Assembly (NCBI GenBank): GCA_019279435.1
Contig: JAAALK010000285.1
Coordinates: 66,822,865-66,886,864, forward strand
Direction: 5' to 3'
Length of the DNA: 64,000 nucleotides
DNA from: Zizania palustris
Taxonomy: Eukaryota; Streptophyta; Magnoliopsida; Poales; Poaceae
Numbering within the stretch: the first letter of the stretch is position 1; the number at the start of each line of letters is the position of its first letter. Below the pieces are notes generated by a model. It was not told the origin of the DNA and searched no databases. It saw only the letters and a list, made by a program, of their open reading frames with translations. Shown here piece after piece: positions 1 to 10,111 of the stretch. Both the position numbers and the translations under genes were made by a program.

Positions 1-185
1 AATGTTCCAAACAATAAAAGCATGCGAAGCATGCAGACGAAGTATGCAAATACAACAAATCTCATTCATTGAATGATAATTGAGAAGTATGTTACAAATA
101 CACTTCGAAAACAAAATTATGAGTAGTCTGTATCTAAGACTAAGAAAAAGAGAGCTCGAGGCCCCAACCCACGCTTGCTCTTTTT

Positions 186-695
186 CTAGGCAGGGCCTCC
201 TCGGCTAGATGAAGCCCCGTCGGAGCCTGTTCTCCCGCGGTCGGACCGTCCATGCCCCGAAGCCTGTAGACCTCGCCTTTCACCTTGCAGGTTTATCGAA
301 GTCTCGGATGTAGGTGATGCCGTGTCGAAGGCAGAGAAGTCTAGGGATTTGTTGCTTGTTAAGGCTGAACCCGAAGGCTGTACCCCCTCGCCACTTAAGT
401 CTACTTTGAAATAGCTTAAGTCTGGCGAGGAGGAAGAACTCCAAAGAGGCTCCGTCTTCACGGTAGCCAAGAGCTCCTGGGCTACTTCGGAAATGTCTTC
501 GCCCTTAGGACCCCTCGGAAGCTTGAACCGAGGAGGGCCTTCGGACCTAGCTACCTCGAGCACCACCCAGAGCTGGTGAAGCTCCTCAGAGTCCTCAAGT
601 ACTTCGAGATCAACATCCGCATTTATATTAATAACTGATGAGTTTTTACAAAGCCTACAGCTAAGAGTTACAAGGAGCCTAAGGAGGTCTACACC
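186..695 (-). pseudogene. Antisense gene of F: end of exon 4 to the terminal exon
   Basis: The minus-strand reading frame starting near 615 encodes the conserved C-terminal module EELHQLW...PPRFKLPRGPKGEDISEVAQ. It matches exon 5 in elements A (6784-6596) and B (22492-22773). The exon 4 donor is seen at 694 (GTGTAG after PPPK). The acceptor before exon 5 is not obvious here, because the CAG present in A has been lost. The frame runs on to 186, longer than in A, which stops soon after the module. The function of the module is unknown; its conservation among three copies is the only evidence that it matters. Confidence 0.6.
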
Positions 696-1255
696 TTGGG
701 AGGTGGACGCGTCGACGTCGAAGGCTGAGCTGGCAAGGCTTGTGCCCTAGCTCGGCGAAGGCGGAAGGCCTTTTGGAGGCTGAGGACTACTTCGCAGCCT
801 TGGGCTTTCCAAGGCTCCTAAAGGCGGTGCCATGCTCTGGGGACGTCCGAAGGAGGCGCCACCAAGTGCTAGCCTCCAAAGGCCACCGGAGTCACCGAGG
901 TTGCTGCCTCGAGGTGGTTGCACCACGAGTCATGAAGCATCTACAACACTCCTTGACCCGCCACTCGGCCGGCCATCAGAGCGAAGCCCTTCATCGACAC
1001 CTCAGCCGTCGCAGCCACAGTCTTCAAGAACTCGACATGATCCCCGACTGGGTCCCAAAGGCTGATGTCTGGAACCCGGCACTCAGTCCCTATTTGCTCG
1101 AGGACTGAGGTCAAGCTCGAAGTGGCTTCGTCGATATTATGAACAACGAAGTCCTCCAGGTAGTGGCCGGCTTTGCGAAGCTCTGAGTTCTCCACTGCCA
1201 ACTCCGCTCCAGCCTCCTCTAAAGCTCGAAGCTCCGCCAACTCCACTTTGTCCTC
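696..1255 (-). pseudogene. Antisense gene of F: second half of exon 4
   Basis: Minus-strand codons continue the exon 4 coiled coil that starts at 15699 and is cut by copia H. Readable blocks are LAELRALEEAGAELAV, then the segment ending FALMAGRVAGQGVLQML. The latter is shared with element A (6920-7570), where the same motif follows a long Glu/Ala/Arg-rich coiled coil. The copy is degraded towards 740. The protein's role is unknown. Confidence 0.65.
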
Positions 1256-2733
1256 TGAGAAACCATGTTGAAGAATATAGTTTTGATATTCTAGATGTGA
1301 TGAGTGATTGTCAACGGAAGTCAAAGGAAGGGAAATATGAAGACCTGCCGAGTCTGAGGCGCATGTGACTCAGGTACACGGGCAGTGAGCGACGGCCGGG
1401 CAGAGGAGCTGCGGAGTCGGGCTGGCCCAATCCGGGTACATGGCTAGGAGCGGCAGATCCACTGGTCTGTTGACTGGGTTTGACTCAGGTACACGGGCGG
1501 CGAGCGATTGCCGGGCTGAGGGAGCTGCGGGGTCGGGTCGGCCCAATCCGGGTACCCGGTGCGAAGACGGTGGACGCTTTGTCAGTTTTGGCGTAAAACT
1601 GACAATCTATGTTTAATTCGTTTTTAGGATATTAATATTTAGTTTTTAAGTTTAGAATATTTTTATTTGAGTCATGTGATTTTTTTAAGAATATTTTAGT
1701 AATTTTCGGAATTTATTTTAGAGTCAGTTTATTTTACCCGAGGGTAAAGTAGTCTTTTCATGTATTAGGATTGCCTATAATAGGCCCCTATCCCCTTGGG
1801 GATAGTTGACTGTTTTTAATAGATCAATCTGCAGTCCTTTCTCCATTGTTCCATCCGCCTCACAACTCAGTTATTTTCTTTCTTGAAAACCAGCGTTTCT
1901 CTTCAGCGCGTGCTCCTGTTACTGTTTAGGAGTTTTTTCACAGCCGGAGCTTTCTTGGCGTTTCTGCTTCCTGGCGAAACCCGCCACGCGTGGAGTCACA
2001 GCCCTCCACGGCGGATGACGCGGGCCCATAGATCACCGAAGAACAGGCGCAAGGGCTTCTACGGCCAGCTTTTGTTCCTTTGTTTTTTGTTTCTGATACA
2101 CAGAAAGCTGGCGAGCTCAGGGCTGCACGTCGCATGGCTACATGCCATCAAAGGCTGCAACCCGGTGTGGAAGACGGGCACGATTCCCAAGGAAGGCTAT
2201 TTTGTGCATGTAGCCTCACAGAACGAACGAGTTTGTCTCCTGTTTTTAGTAGATTAGTTATAGAGATAATTATCTGTTTTAATTAGCCTCAAATTAATAA
2301 ATTTGTAGTAATTTTATCTGTTAATTTTTATCTCATATTATTTAAATATATTTGTTTAATCTGTTCATGTAAAAAGAAAAGAAACATTTATTAGTTGCAG
2401 TTATTTATTTTGGTCTATTTCTGAATTAATTTTTAAATGATGCATATCTTATTCATTTGATTAATATTTTTTTTCGTAGACTGAAATATAATATATCATG
2501 ATTTTTCTAGGTGTTTTATCTACTGCAGTAATTTTATTTAGATTATCTTTAATATCAATTTAATTAGGACACCGTTCAATTTTAAGCTAGACAATTTTAA
2601 TTCCTGAAACTTGCTTTGCAAACATTATTTGTCTGGTCTAGTTCTTTTGGGTGGTGGGATTAAAATATAGTTTTAGCAATAAATTTTTAGACGCCCATTC
2701 ACCCCCCCTCTGGTCGCTACTTTCGGTCCTACA
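1256..2733 (+). repeat. 5' LTR of copia H
   Basis: 1478-bp LTR, TGAGAAACC...GGTCCTACA, paired with 13994-15475. The TATA region reads CCTATAATAGG at about 1774-1784, one A shorter than CCTATAAATAGG in the 3' LTR. A reading frame at 1883-2257 recurs in the 3' LTR but has no recognisable domain. The last 40 bases (CCCATTCACC..., then TCGGTCCTACA) are shared with the otherwise different LTRs of D, J and G. Confidence 0.93.
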
Positions 2734-2735
2734 AG

Positions 2736-2747
2736 TGGTATCAGAGC
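2736..2747 (+). other. Primer binding site of copia H
   Basis: TGGTATCAGAGC, two bases after the LTR end, is complementary to the 3' end of plant initiator tRNA-Met, the usual primer for Ty1/copia reverse transcription. Confidence 0.93.
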
Positions 2748-2797
2748 AAGGTTAGGTTTTTCTAATATCTTAACCGATTCAAACCTAGGTAGTGACC

Positions 2798-3921
2798 ATG
2801 ACGTCTTCTGGTAAAATCCCATCCCTAGAAGCTTTTGGCTACACTTATTGGAAGACTCGCATGCGAGCATACCTTATGAGCCAGAGCTCGGACATATGGG
2901 AGATTTGTGTTCATCCAAATTTCACCATAACGACTATTGCTGCGGATACTGCTGAAAATGTAATTATCCAGCATCAAAATAACAGTAAGGCGGTGAATAT
3001 TCTATTTTCTGGTCTAGGTTCTAGTGAGTTTGAGCGTGTTAGCCATCTCACCACTGCTCGAGAGATATGGGCTACCCTCCAGGCACACCATGAGGGGACA
3101 GCTCAGGTCAAGGCTAGGCTTTATCAGACCTACCGGCGTGAGTATGAGAATTTCTCACAGAAGCCAGGTGAGACGATTGAGGCGTTGTTTGGTCGTTTTC
3201 AATCGATCATTAACAAACTTCGTGTTAACAAGGCCGAGGGTGATCAGCTGGTCTTGGATCATGAACAGGCCCTTAAGGTACTCCATACCTTGGACCCTAA
3301 GATCTGGGAGATCAAGGTTTCTTCTATTGTTGAGAGCACATCTTATGACACCTTGACCATTGCAGAGCTTTTAGTAAGCTCAAGGCCACAGAGGTCGATA
3401 TCCAGTTGAGATCAAATCTCAGTGGTTCTAGATCAAAGACTCTGGCGCTTGCGACACCATCTGCTGATCCTAATGACATGAGTTGTACTGCGTTTTCCTT
3501 GATGTCGATTTCCGAGGAACAACTTGATACTCTAGGAGATGATGATCTGTGCTTGTTTAACAACCGGGTTCGGCGTGTCTATGATAAGCAAATGTTTAAG
3601 AGACACAACACAAAATCCAGATACTTTGAGTGTGGTGACCCAGGTCATTTTATCGCTGACTGTCCCAAGCAGAAGAATTATAAGAAGGGAACTGACGGCA
3701 ACTCCTACAACTCTGGCAAGTATGACAACTCCACGAAGGGCAAGTTCAAGACAAGGTTCTTTCGAAAGGCTCTAAAAGATTACAGGCGTGAGAACAAGAA
3801 GCGAGACGAGACCTTCTTCGCCGAGATGGAGAAAAGATACTCCAAGAGATCCTCGTCTTCCTCATCGTCTACAAGTTCAAGTGATGAAGAGATCATGATC
3901 AGGAAGGGGAAGGACAGTGAC
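2798..3921 (+). pseudogene. gag: Copia H gag, N-terminal part (interrupted by element A)
   Basis: The ATG at 2798 opens the gag polyprotein 64 bases after the LTR. The N-terminal half has the UBN2/retrotransposon gag block (YWKTRMRAYLMSQ, then REIWATLQAHHEG and LYQTYRREYENF). A one-base frameshift near 3370 moves the frame; the second part (from about 3400) carries the first CCHC zinc knuckle CGDPGHFIADC. In this copy the knuckle begins FECGD, preceded by RY. A basic, Ser-rich stretch follows (SKRSSSSSSSTSSSDEE). At 3921 the frame runs into the inserted element A and resumes at 11010. Gag packages the RNA in virus-like particles. The frameshift makes this a pseudogene. Confidence 0.88.
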
Positions 3922-4129
3922 TGTTGGGGAAATATATTTCCCTTGAACAGGGGCCAAATGACGTTATCCTCCGATAGCCTTCGGCCCAGAGCCCAGCACT
4001 GTCGGAGCCTATTTTCTCTCTAAGTATTGTTTTCAGGTCCCAAGGTGCCCTTCGGGGCCTGTAGCTTCGGAGCCCTCAGACCAGAAGGTCCGGCTCGAAG
4101 CCCCCCGATTCGGGCCCTGGCGCAGGGCG

Positions 4130-4475
4130 CCGGAGGCCACCCTTCGGGCGCAGGAGGCCGGAGCCCACCCTCCGGGCGCAGGAGGCCGGAGGCCACCCTC
4201 CGGGAGCCAGTCCGGAGACCACCCTCCGGGAGCCAGTCCGAAGGCCACCCTCCGGGAGCCAAGTCCGGAGGCCACCCTCCGGGAGCCAGTCCGGAGGCCA
4301 CCCCTCCGGGAGCCAGTCCGGAGGCCGCCCTCCGGAACCCAGTTCGGAGGCCACCCTCCAGGAGCCAAGTCTATTTCGGAGGCCGCCCTCCGGGAGCCCA
4401 GTTCGGAGGCCGCCCTCCGGGAGCCCAGTTCGGAGGCCGCCCTCCGGGGCCCCGTCCGAAGGCCGCCTTCCGGAG
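4130..4475 (+). repeat. GC-rich 26-bp minisatellite in the A LTR (5' copy)
   Basis: About 12-13 imperfect copies of a unit like GGCCACCCTCCGGGAGCCAG plus TCCGGA. The 3' LTR has about 8 copies (10320-10525). Translation gives Pro/Gly/Arg-rich open frames on both strands by chance; these are not genes. The two LTRs are identical when made, so the copy number changed after insertion or during reverse transcription. Confidence 0.9.
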
Positions 4476-4701
4476 CACGCTTCGAAGCCCCCCTCCGGGG
4501 TGCACTTCGAAGCCTTCCTCCCAGCCTCCACCTTCGGTGTATCTTTTAGCTGGTCAAAGCCTGGCATAGCCTGACACGTCTGTAAAGACTGTAAAGTTGT
4601 CTAGTACTTTGCTCAGTAGCTAGCTCTCTTTCCCTGTCTACCCCTATAAGCCTAGAGGCTTGTAGAGGGTATCTTGGTCTTTTCCTTAAGGCTTGCGTGC
4701 C

Positions 4702-4709
4702 TATAAAAG
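4702..4709 (+). promoter_or_regulatory. TATA box of element A 5' LTR
   Basis: TATAAAAG within GCGTGCCTATAAAAGCAGGG. It is conserved at 10753-10760 in the 3' LTR and at 18081-18088 in the LTR of F. Confidence 0.75.
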
Positions 4710-4955
4710 CAGGGCCAAGCCCTTGTAGCAGGGGACAAGGGCAGGGAGGCCAAGAGACCTTGGAACTATGGCTCCATACTAGAGCATACCATGTCAAATC
4801 CACCACAACTGGACGTAGGGTTATTATCTCCCAGGAGAGGCCCGAACCAGTATAAACCTTTTTCTCCCCTCTGTTAGAGTCCTTCGAGGCTCATTCTCCA
4901 CATCAAACTCCACCACACCAAAACCTGCTGGAACTAACGCAATTGTTCCAACAGT

Positions 4956-4973
4956 TGGCGCCGTCCGTGGGGA
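4956..4973 (+). other. Primer binding site of element A
   Basis: TGGCGCCGTCCGTGGGGA, two bases after the LTR. The same motif follows the LTR in B and E. It pairs with a tRNA ending GGCGCCA, probably tRNA-Asp; the tRNA identity is inferred from memory. Confidence 0.85.
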
Positions 4974-5255
4974 CCTTAGTCTTAGAAGCTAAGTTCTCTA
5001 CCACTGTCTGCAGCCCGAAGTACGCCTGAGGGGGAGCTTCGAGGCGTTCTTGCTTCGCACTCCCTCCAGCAAGGGGCTTTGGATGCAGCTCGAAGGCCAC
5101 CTTCGCCTTCTGTCATCCTTCACATACCGGAGCCCACTCTCCGGCAAGGTGCTCCGCTCCACGTTTCAAAGGCCATCGAAGCCCCGAGGGCTACAAGGTA
5201 TGTACAGCCCGAAGCCTTACTTCGATGCACCAATTTGCTGTTACATTAATATAAG

Positions 5256-5470
5256 CTCGAAGCCTTGCTTCGCCTTAAAGCCGAAGCCCTGCTTCGCCCT
5301 TGAATGCAAGCTTTTGCACCATCTTATTAAAAAACCGAAGCCATGCTTCGCCTTATTCAAAACCGAAGCCATGCTTCGCCTTATTTAAAACCGAAGCCAC
5401 GCTTCGCCTTATTTAAAAACCGAAGCCTTGCTTCGCCTTATTTAAAACCGAAGCCTTGCTTCGCTTTATA
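5256..5470 (+). repeat. Array of hairpin-forming CGAAGCCNTGCTTCG units
   Basis: Seven imperfect units of CGAAGCC(A/T/C)(T/C)GCTTCG followed by CCTTATTTAAAAC, spaced about 27-55 bases apart (starts near 5258, 5282, 5335, 5363, 5393, 5421, 5449). Each core is an inverted repeat, CGAAGC...GCTTCG. Single copies recur elsewhere in A (for example near 5737 and 5995). Confidence 0.85.
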
Positions 5471-5587
5471 AAATCCGGAGCACCCCTCCGAAGGCTACAC
5501 AGCGCCTCCGGGCCTGTAGCAGTGGGCTTTGAGACTTCCGAGCGACGGCTCGGCAAGTCTGGGATTCCAGGCTCCGGCCTGATGCAT

Positions 5588-5675
5588 CCCAGGGTCGAAG
5601 GTGGCCCAGGGTCGAAGGTGGCCCAGAGTCGAAGGTGGCCCAGAGTCGAAGGTGGCTCAGAGTCGATGGTGGCTC
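5588..5675 (+). repeat. 17-18 bp tandem repeat in element A
   Basis: Five copies of a unit like AGGGTCGAAGGTGGCCC with small changes (AGAGTCGAAGGTGGCTC, AGAGTCGATGGTGGCTC). Not coding. Confidence 0.85.
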
Positions 5676-6595
5676 ACATTATCACAGGTTCGGTGAATCC
5701 ACACCAAAAATATCCTTCTCATTACAGGACCAAGTCCCGAAGCCTTGCTTCATTATCTAAACACGCTCTGAAGCCTGGCTCCGCGTGCTCATATACTTTA
5801 CGCCTAAGCGTCTCGAAGTCATACTTCGCTATAATCTAAGTGCGTTTCAGAGCCTCGCTCGCGCACAGCATCCAAATCTTAGCATGCCGAAGCATGCCTC
5901 GCTAGGCTTGGTTGTGCCGAAGCCTTGCCTCGCACCAAGTTAGCGCGATCGAAGCCCAAAAGAGGCCTTCGCTCAGTGAAATTCCGAGCAGCCGAAGCCC
6001 TGCTTCGCACCAAATTAAAGCATTCGAAGCCCAAAAGAGGCCTTCGCTTACATAAAATTCGTGCGTCAAAACAGCCAAAAGGCGCACCCTTCGCATCTTT
6101 TATTTTTTGCCCGCACCAGCAATGGCTAAGTCCCTAGCTGCCATGAGCAAAGGGGGGAAGCATGTATGCGAGGTGTGCGAATGTAATACGCAGTACGAGC
6201 GTGACAAGCTAAAACGATCGAAGCCAAACAATGCGAAGCATACAGACGAAGTATGCAAATATAACAAACTCCATTCATTATATATTGAGAAGTGTGTTAC
6301 AAACATACTTCGAGGACAAAACTACGTATAATCTGTATCTAAACCTAAGAAGAACCATGTGCGAGGCCCAACCCTCGCTTGCCCCTTCTTCGGCCAGGGC
6401 CACCTCGGCTGGACGTTGCCTCGTCGGAGCCCGCTCTCCCTCGACTAGCCCGTCCAGGCTCCGAAGCCCGTAAGCTCCGTCTTCCACCTTGCAGGTCGCT
6501 CCAAGTTAGCGAAGCAGGCGGGTGCCGTGTCAAAGGCAGAAAAATCTAAGGCTTCGTCGCCTGCTAAGGCCGTTCGCGAAGGCAAGACAAGGGCC

Positions 6596-9500
6596 CTAAA
6601 GGGACTCCATCTTCACAGCGGCTAATAAATCCTGAGCTACTTCGGAGATGGCTTCGCCGCTAGGCCCCCTCGAAAGCTTAAACCGAGGGGGGCCTTCGGA
6701 CCTAGCTACTTCGAGGATCGCCCTCCGCTGTTGAAGCTCTTCGGAGTCCTCGAGGACTTCGAGGTCTACGCTCGAAGCCTGAGCCTGGGCAGGTATAAAA
6801 AAACCCCCGCATTCATATTAATAAGCTGATAGAGTTTTTACAAGCCTGCAGCTAAGTATTACAAAAGGCCTAAGGAGATCTACACCTTCGGAGGCAGAGG
6901 CGTCGAAGTCGAAGGCCGATCAGGCACAGCAGGCGCTTTGGTTCGGCGGGTATCGAAGGGCCTTCTGGAGGTCGAGGACTGCTTCGCAGCCTTGCTCCTT
7001 CCAGGGTTCCTGCAGCCGCCGCCAGGCTCCACGAACTTTGGCCGGAGGCGTCACCAAGTGCGGACCTCCGAAGACCACTGGGGTCACGGAGGTTGCCGCC
7101 CGAAGGTGGTTGCACCCCGCGGCATGGAGCATCTGCAGCACCCCTTGGCCCGCGACTCGGCCAGCCATAAGAGCGAAGCCCGTCAGCGCTTCATCCGCTA
7201 TCGAAGCCGCGGTCTTCAAGAAATCGGCGCGGTCCCCAATCGGGTCCTGATCGCCAAAGTCCGGAGCCCGGCACTCGGTCCCTATTTTCTCAAGGACCTC
7301 GGTCAGGCTCTTGGTGGCTTCGCCAAGATTGTCCACGACGAAGCTCTCAAGATCCTGGGCCCGTTGGCGAAGCTCCTCGATCTCCTTCGCCTGTCGGGCC
7401 TCAGCATCCTTCGAAGCCTGGAGCTCCGCGCGGAGCCGAGCCATCTCCGAGGCCAAGGCTTCCTTAGCTTCCTTCGCCTCAGCAGCCGAAGCCTCGACCC
7501 GCCTCCATTTTTCGGCTTCCTCCGAGACCTCGCGGCAAAGGGCCTCCTTCTCCTCTACGAGGCGCTCCATCCGCCTGTCGGCAGCAGTCGAAGCTGCCGC
7601 GTTTAGTGCGAAGGCCTGCAGAAATTAAAGAAAATATAAGTATTAACCAAGGGGACAAAATATAGTTCGAGGCTGCAAGGGGCTTCGCTCACCCGCATGA
7701 GGACTTCGTTCGAGCTGACAAAGAGATCCGTAGGGTCTAGGTGGCTAAGCTGGGCCACCAAGTCCCCCTCCTCCGCAGAAACACAAGCCTCGCGGAAACC
7801 GTGGATCGCTGCCACCGTCACGCCCCCCCTCGGCTTGAAAGGGTGAATCACGGCCACGGTCGCCTCCCCGGGCTTCGGCGAGGTGGGGCTCAAGCCCACC
7901 ACGTCCACTTCTTCTTCGCCTCGAGGGACCTCGCGGCCCCCGCTGCCTTCGTCGACGAAGTACTCTCGGACTCCGAATCACTGCTGCTGCTGTCGCTGCC
8001 GCTTGAAGCTTCTGTGGGCTTCGCTTCGACAGGATTCGATCCACCTTCGCCTGACGGCTTCGCCACAGTGGGCCTCACATCATCCTCGTCCTCTGCAAGG
8101 AGATAGTCAAAATCCGCATATTAAAAAGAAGCATGCAAAAGAAAAAAAGGGTTTACCGTCGTCGGAGATCTCTTGGAAGGAAGTTGGGGCTAGGTGGGCC
8201 CTCCAACTCCTTCGCTGCGAAGCCGGTGCATCGGTCTCCACGCCCGGAGTTGTCGCCGCCGGGGCCTCCGTGGCCTCCTTAGCCGCGGGAGTATGCGCGT
8301 CGGCCTCCGCTGCCGAGGGCTTCGCCACCGGTGGCTTCGCTGCCTTCTTGGGAGTCGGTGCAGTTGCGGGCTTCGCCGCAACCTCTCCCAGGTTAGAGAC
8401 TTCGGCCGCGGAGACCTCCGGCCGAGGCCCCAAGGTACCCATTTCGTCCTCGTCCACCCTCTTCCTCTTGGCACCGGCCGACGAGGTAGTCAGGTGGGCG
8501 AAGTCCGGCAGAGCAGGGAGCCCTCCAAGTTCGAGCGCACTCCATACTCTGTTCCAGCGCTCCCAGGATCCCACCAAGGCGAGGTGCTGCGTCTGCTCCT
8601 CGGGGGTCGGAGTCCCGACTACTCGCTCCGCCGTCACAATGGCCTCCTCCGTGGTCTTCAATTCGAGGGCGGCTACATAAAAGTTGGAATTAGAAGTGAA
8701 AATCTACGAAGTGTTAAAAGCAAAAAGAGTGCGAAGCCTTACAGAAGCAATCGAAGGCCAACTCGCTAAGATCACCTCGACCCGAAGCCTAGAAGAGACC
8801 CTCCGGCCAGGACCGCGCGAGGGGGCTGAGCCGAAGGGTGATGAACTCCTCCGTGAGGTCCCTCATACTCATCTTCGCCGCCACCCTTCGGAGCAGCGAG
8901 ATCCTCGAGTGAAGGAGGTCTTCGCTGGTCTTCACCACCCCTTCGCGCCGATACAAGATATGGGCGTTGGTACTCCGAAGGGGAGAGTTCGCGCCGACGG
9001 AGGCATAGAACCACTCTTGATCCCACCTCGAGTACCACTTGTTGTTACAGCCCTCGCAGGGAAGGCGTCCTGGAACTCCTTTCGGAGCTGGAAGTTGGCG
9101 CTGCCGAAGGCCAGCGCCCTCTTGATGCGGTCTGTCCCCTCCCTCGGCTTCAGCTGGCAGTTGGCGTCATGAAGGGCGACAAAGACGTCCGCGCGGCCCT
9201 CGCAGCCCTCGGCCCTCATGGCCCACTCGAAGACAGCTAACCTCACCACTACATTGGGCGAAAGCTGAGGGAGCTCGAGGTTGTAGGCCCTGAGGACTTC
9301 GCTCAGCATCCCCACTGCAGGCAGTCCGAGGCCAGCCTCAAAGAAGGCTTCGAACACCACCACTTCATCAGCCCGAGGCTTCGGTACGGCCTCCGATTTC
9401 TCTGGAACCCTGAGTTGGATTTTTGCTGCAATCTTCCCCTCGCAGGCCCTCCGGACGGACTCCTCCGTGGAAATCGAAGCCCTCATCTCCAGAGTCTGCT

Positions 9501-9651
9501 CGAACTTGTCGGAGGGCGTCCGATGGTCCCTCGGCCCCAATCGCCTAACTGCAGGCTTCGTTGCCGCGGCCGCTGCTGCCGCTGCCTGCACTTGGGCGGA
9601 GCCCGAGCTCGAGCCCAAAGCCAAAGGCTTCGCCACTGCCTTCTTCGGCAT
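6596..9651 (-). pseudogene. Antisense five-exon gene of element A (Transposase_28-like)
   Basis: Exons on the minus strand: 9651-8743, 8672-8157, 8092-7693, 7615-6886 and 6784-6596. All introns are GT-AG, 64-101 bp, in phases 1,1,0,0, the same as in element B. Exon 1 starts MPKKAVAKPLALGSSS. It contains VVVFEAFFEAGLGLPAV and ELPQLSPNVVVRLAVFEWA, which resemble the plant family putative gypsy type transposon (Transposase_28). Exon 2 has LVGSWERWNRVWSALEL and an Ala/Pro/Lys-rich tail. Exon 4 is a coiled coil (MERLVEEKEALCREVSEEAE onward, about 100 residues). Exon 5 is a short conserved module. Defects: a frameshift near 9045, a TAG near the end of exon 1, a frameshift near 7900 and a TGA near the end of exon 4. 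Function unknown; the fold assignment is from motif memory. Confidence 0.8.
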
Positions 9652-9810
9652 TCTGATGAGACTTCGGCCCGAAGGGCTAAAAGATGGCAAAGGGCTGAAA
9701 GCTAGCGAAGGTTGCTCTGCGCGAAGCTAGGAGGAAGAGGAGAGCGAAGGCTGTAAGGCGGTGAGAAGGAAGCAAATGAGAGCGTGCCGAAGCCGCACGC
9801 GGTAAGTCTC

Positions 9811-9818
9811 TATTTATA
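9811..9818 (-). promoter_or_regulatory. TATA box of the antisense gene in element A
   Basis: TATAAATA on the minus strand (plus strand TATTTATA), 167 bp upstream of the ATG at 9651 and well inside the element, about 300 bp from the 3' LTR. Corresponding boxes lie 110 bp upstream in F and 126 bp upstream in B, so the gene appears to have its own promoter. Confidence 0.65.
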
Positions 9819-10111
9819 GGCGCGGTAAGAATTCCAACCGTCGTGGGCCGAACCCACCGCCAGGTGGGCCTCCGAGCGAAGGCGAACCGGCCCAGAGCAA
9901 GGTAACGGTAACTTTTTTGACCGTTGCGGAGCCGTTCGGGCTCCCCGAGGCCGTTCTGGCAACTAGCGCGGGCATTCATTACCCCCGGGTATCGAGGTCA
10001 CCTTCGGTCCAGGCTCCGAAGGTATGTTCTCTCTGAAATTGTGTTTTCAGGTCATTTTTCCTAAGGGCGCGTGCACCCCTTTGTCCCGAAGGCCTGCACG
10101 CGAGGGGCTAC
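9819..10111. other. Conserved region between antisense promoter and 3' LTR of A
   Basis: Non-coding. The blocks CAGGTGGGCCTC and GCGAGGGGCTAC are shared with F (17820-18064). The purine-rich CGAGGGG next to the LTR start at 10112 is the likely polypurine tract. Confidence 0.6.

Larger units (their letters stand above)
3922..4953 (+). repeat. 5' LTR of element A
   Basis: 1032-bp LTR, TGTTGGGGAAATATA...GTTCCAACA. It is 139 bp longer than its partner at 10112-11004, almost all from extra copies of an internal GC-rich repeat (4130-4475). A TATAAAAG box lies at 4702-4709. Confidence 0.93.
4974..6595 (+). other. Leader and repeat region of element A, no coding signal
   Basis: About 1.6 kb where gag would start in an autonomous element. 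No gag-like frame is present. The open frame at 5050-5388 matches no family I know. The region holds two short tandem repeats (5256-5470, 5588-5675) and many CGAAGC...GCTTCG dyads. From about 6231 it matches the window's left end (element F). Confidence 0.7.

Noticed and set aside
1883..2257. Open frame with a hydrophobic start in the H LTR, recurring at 14623-15027
   Set aside because: Both are the two LTR copies, the second differing by frame changes; no known domain. LTR sequence rather than a gene.
4027..4569. 180-residue Pro/Gly/Arg-rich open frame (and similar minus-strand frames) in the A LTR
   Set aside because: It is a translation of the 26-bp minisatellite; the unit gives open frames on both strands and lengths change with copy number.
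5256..5470. CRISPR-like regularly spaced repeats
   Set aside because: The spacers are short and similar to each other, the setting is a plant retrotransposon, and no cas genes exist; it is a minisatellite.
6938..7606. 222-residue plus-strand open frame
   Set aside because: It is the shadow of exon 4 of the antisense gene on the minus strand, which is conserved in B and F.
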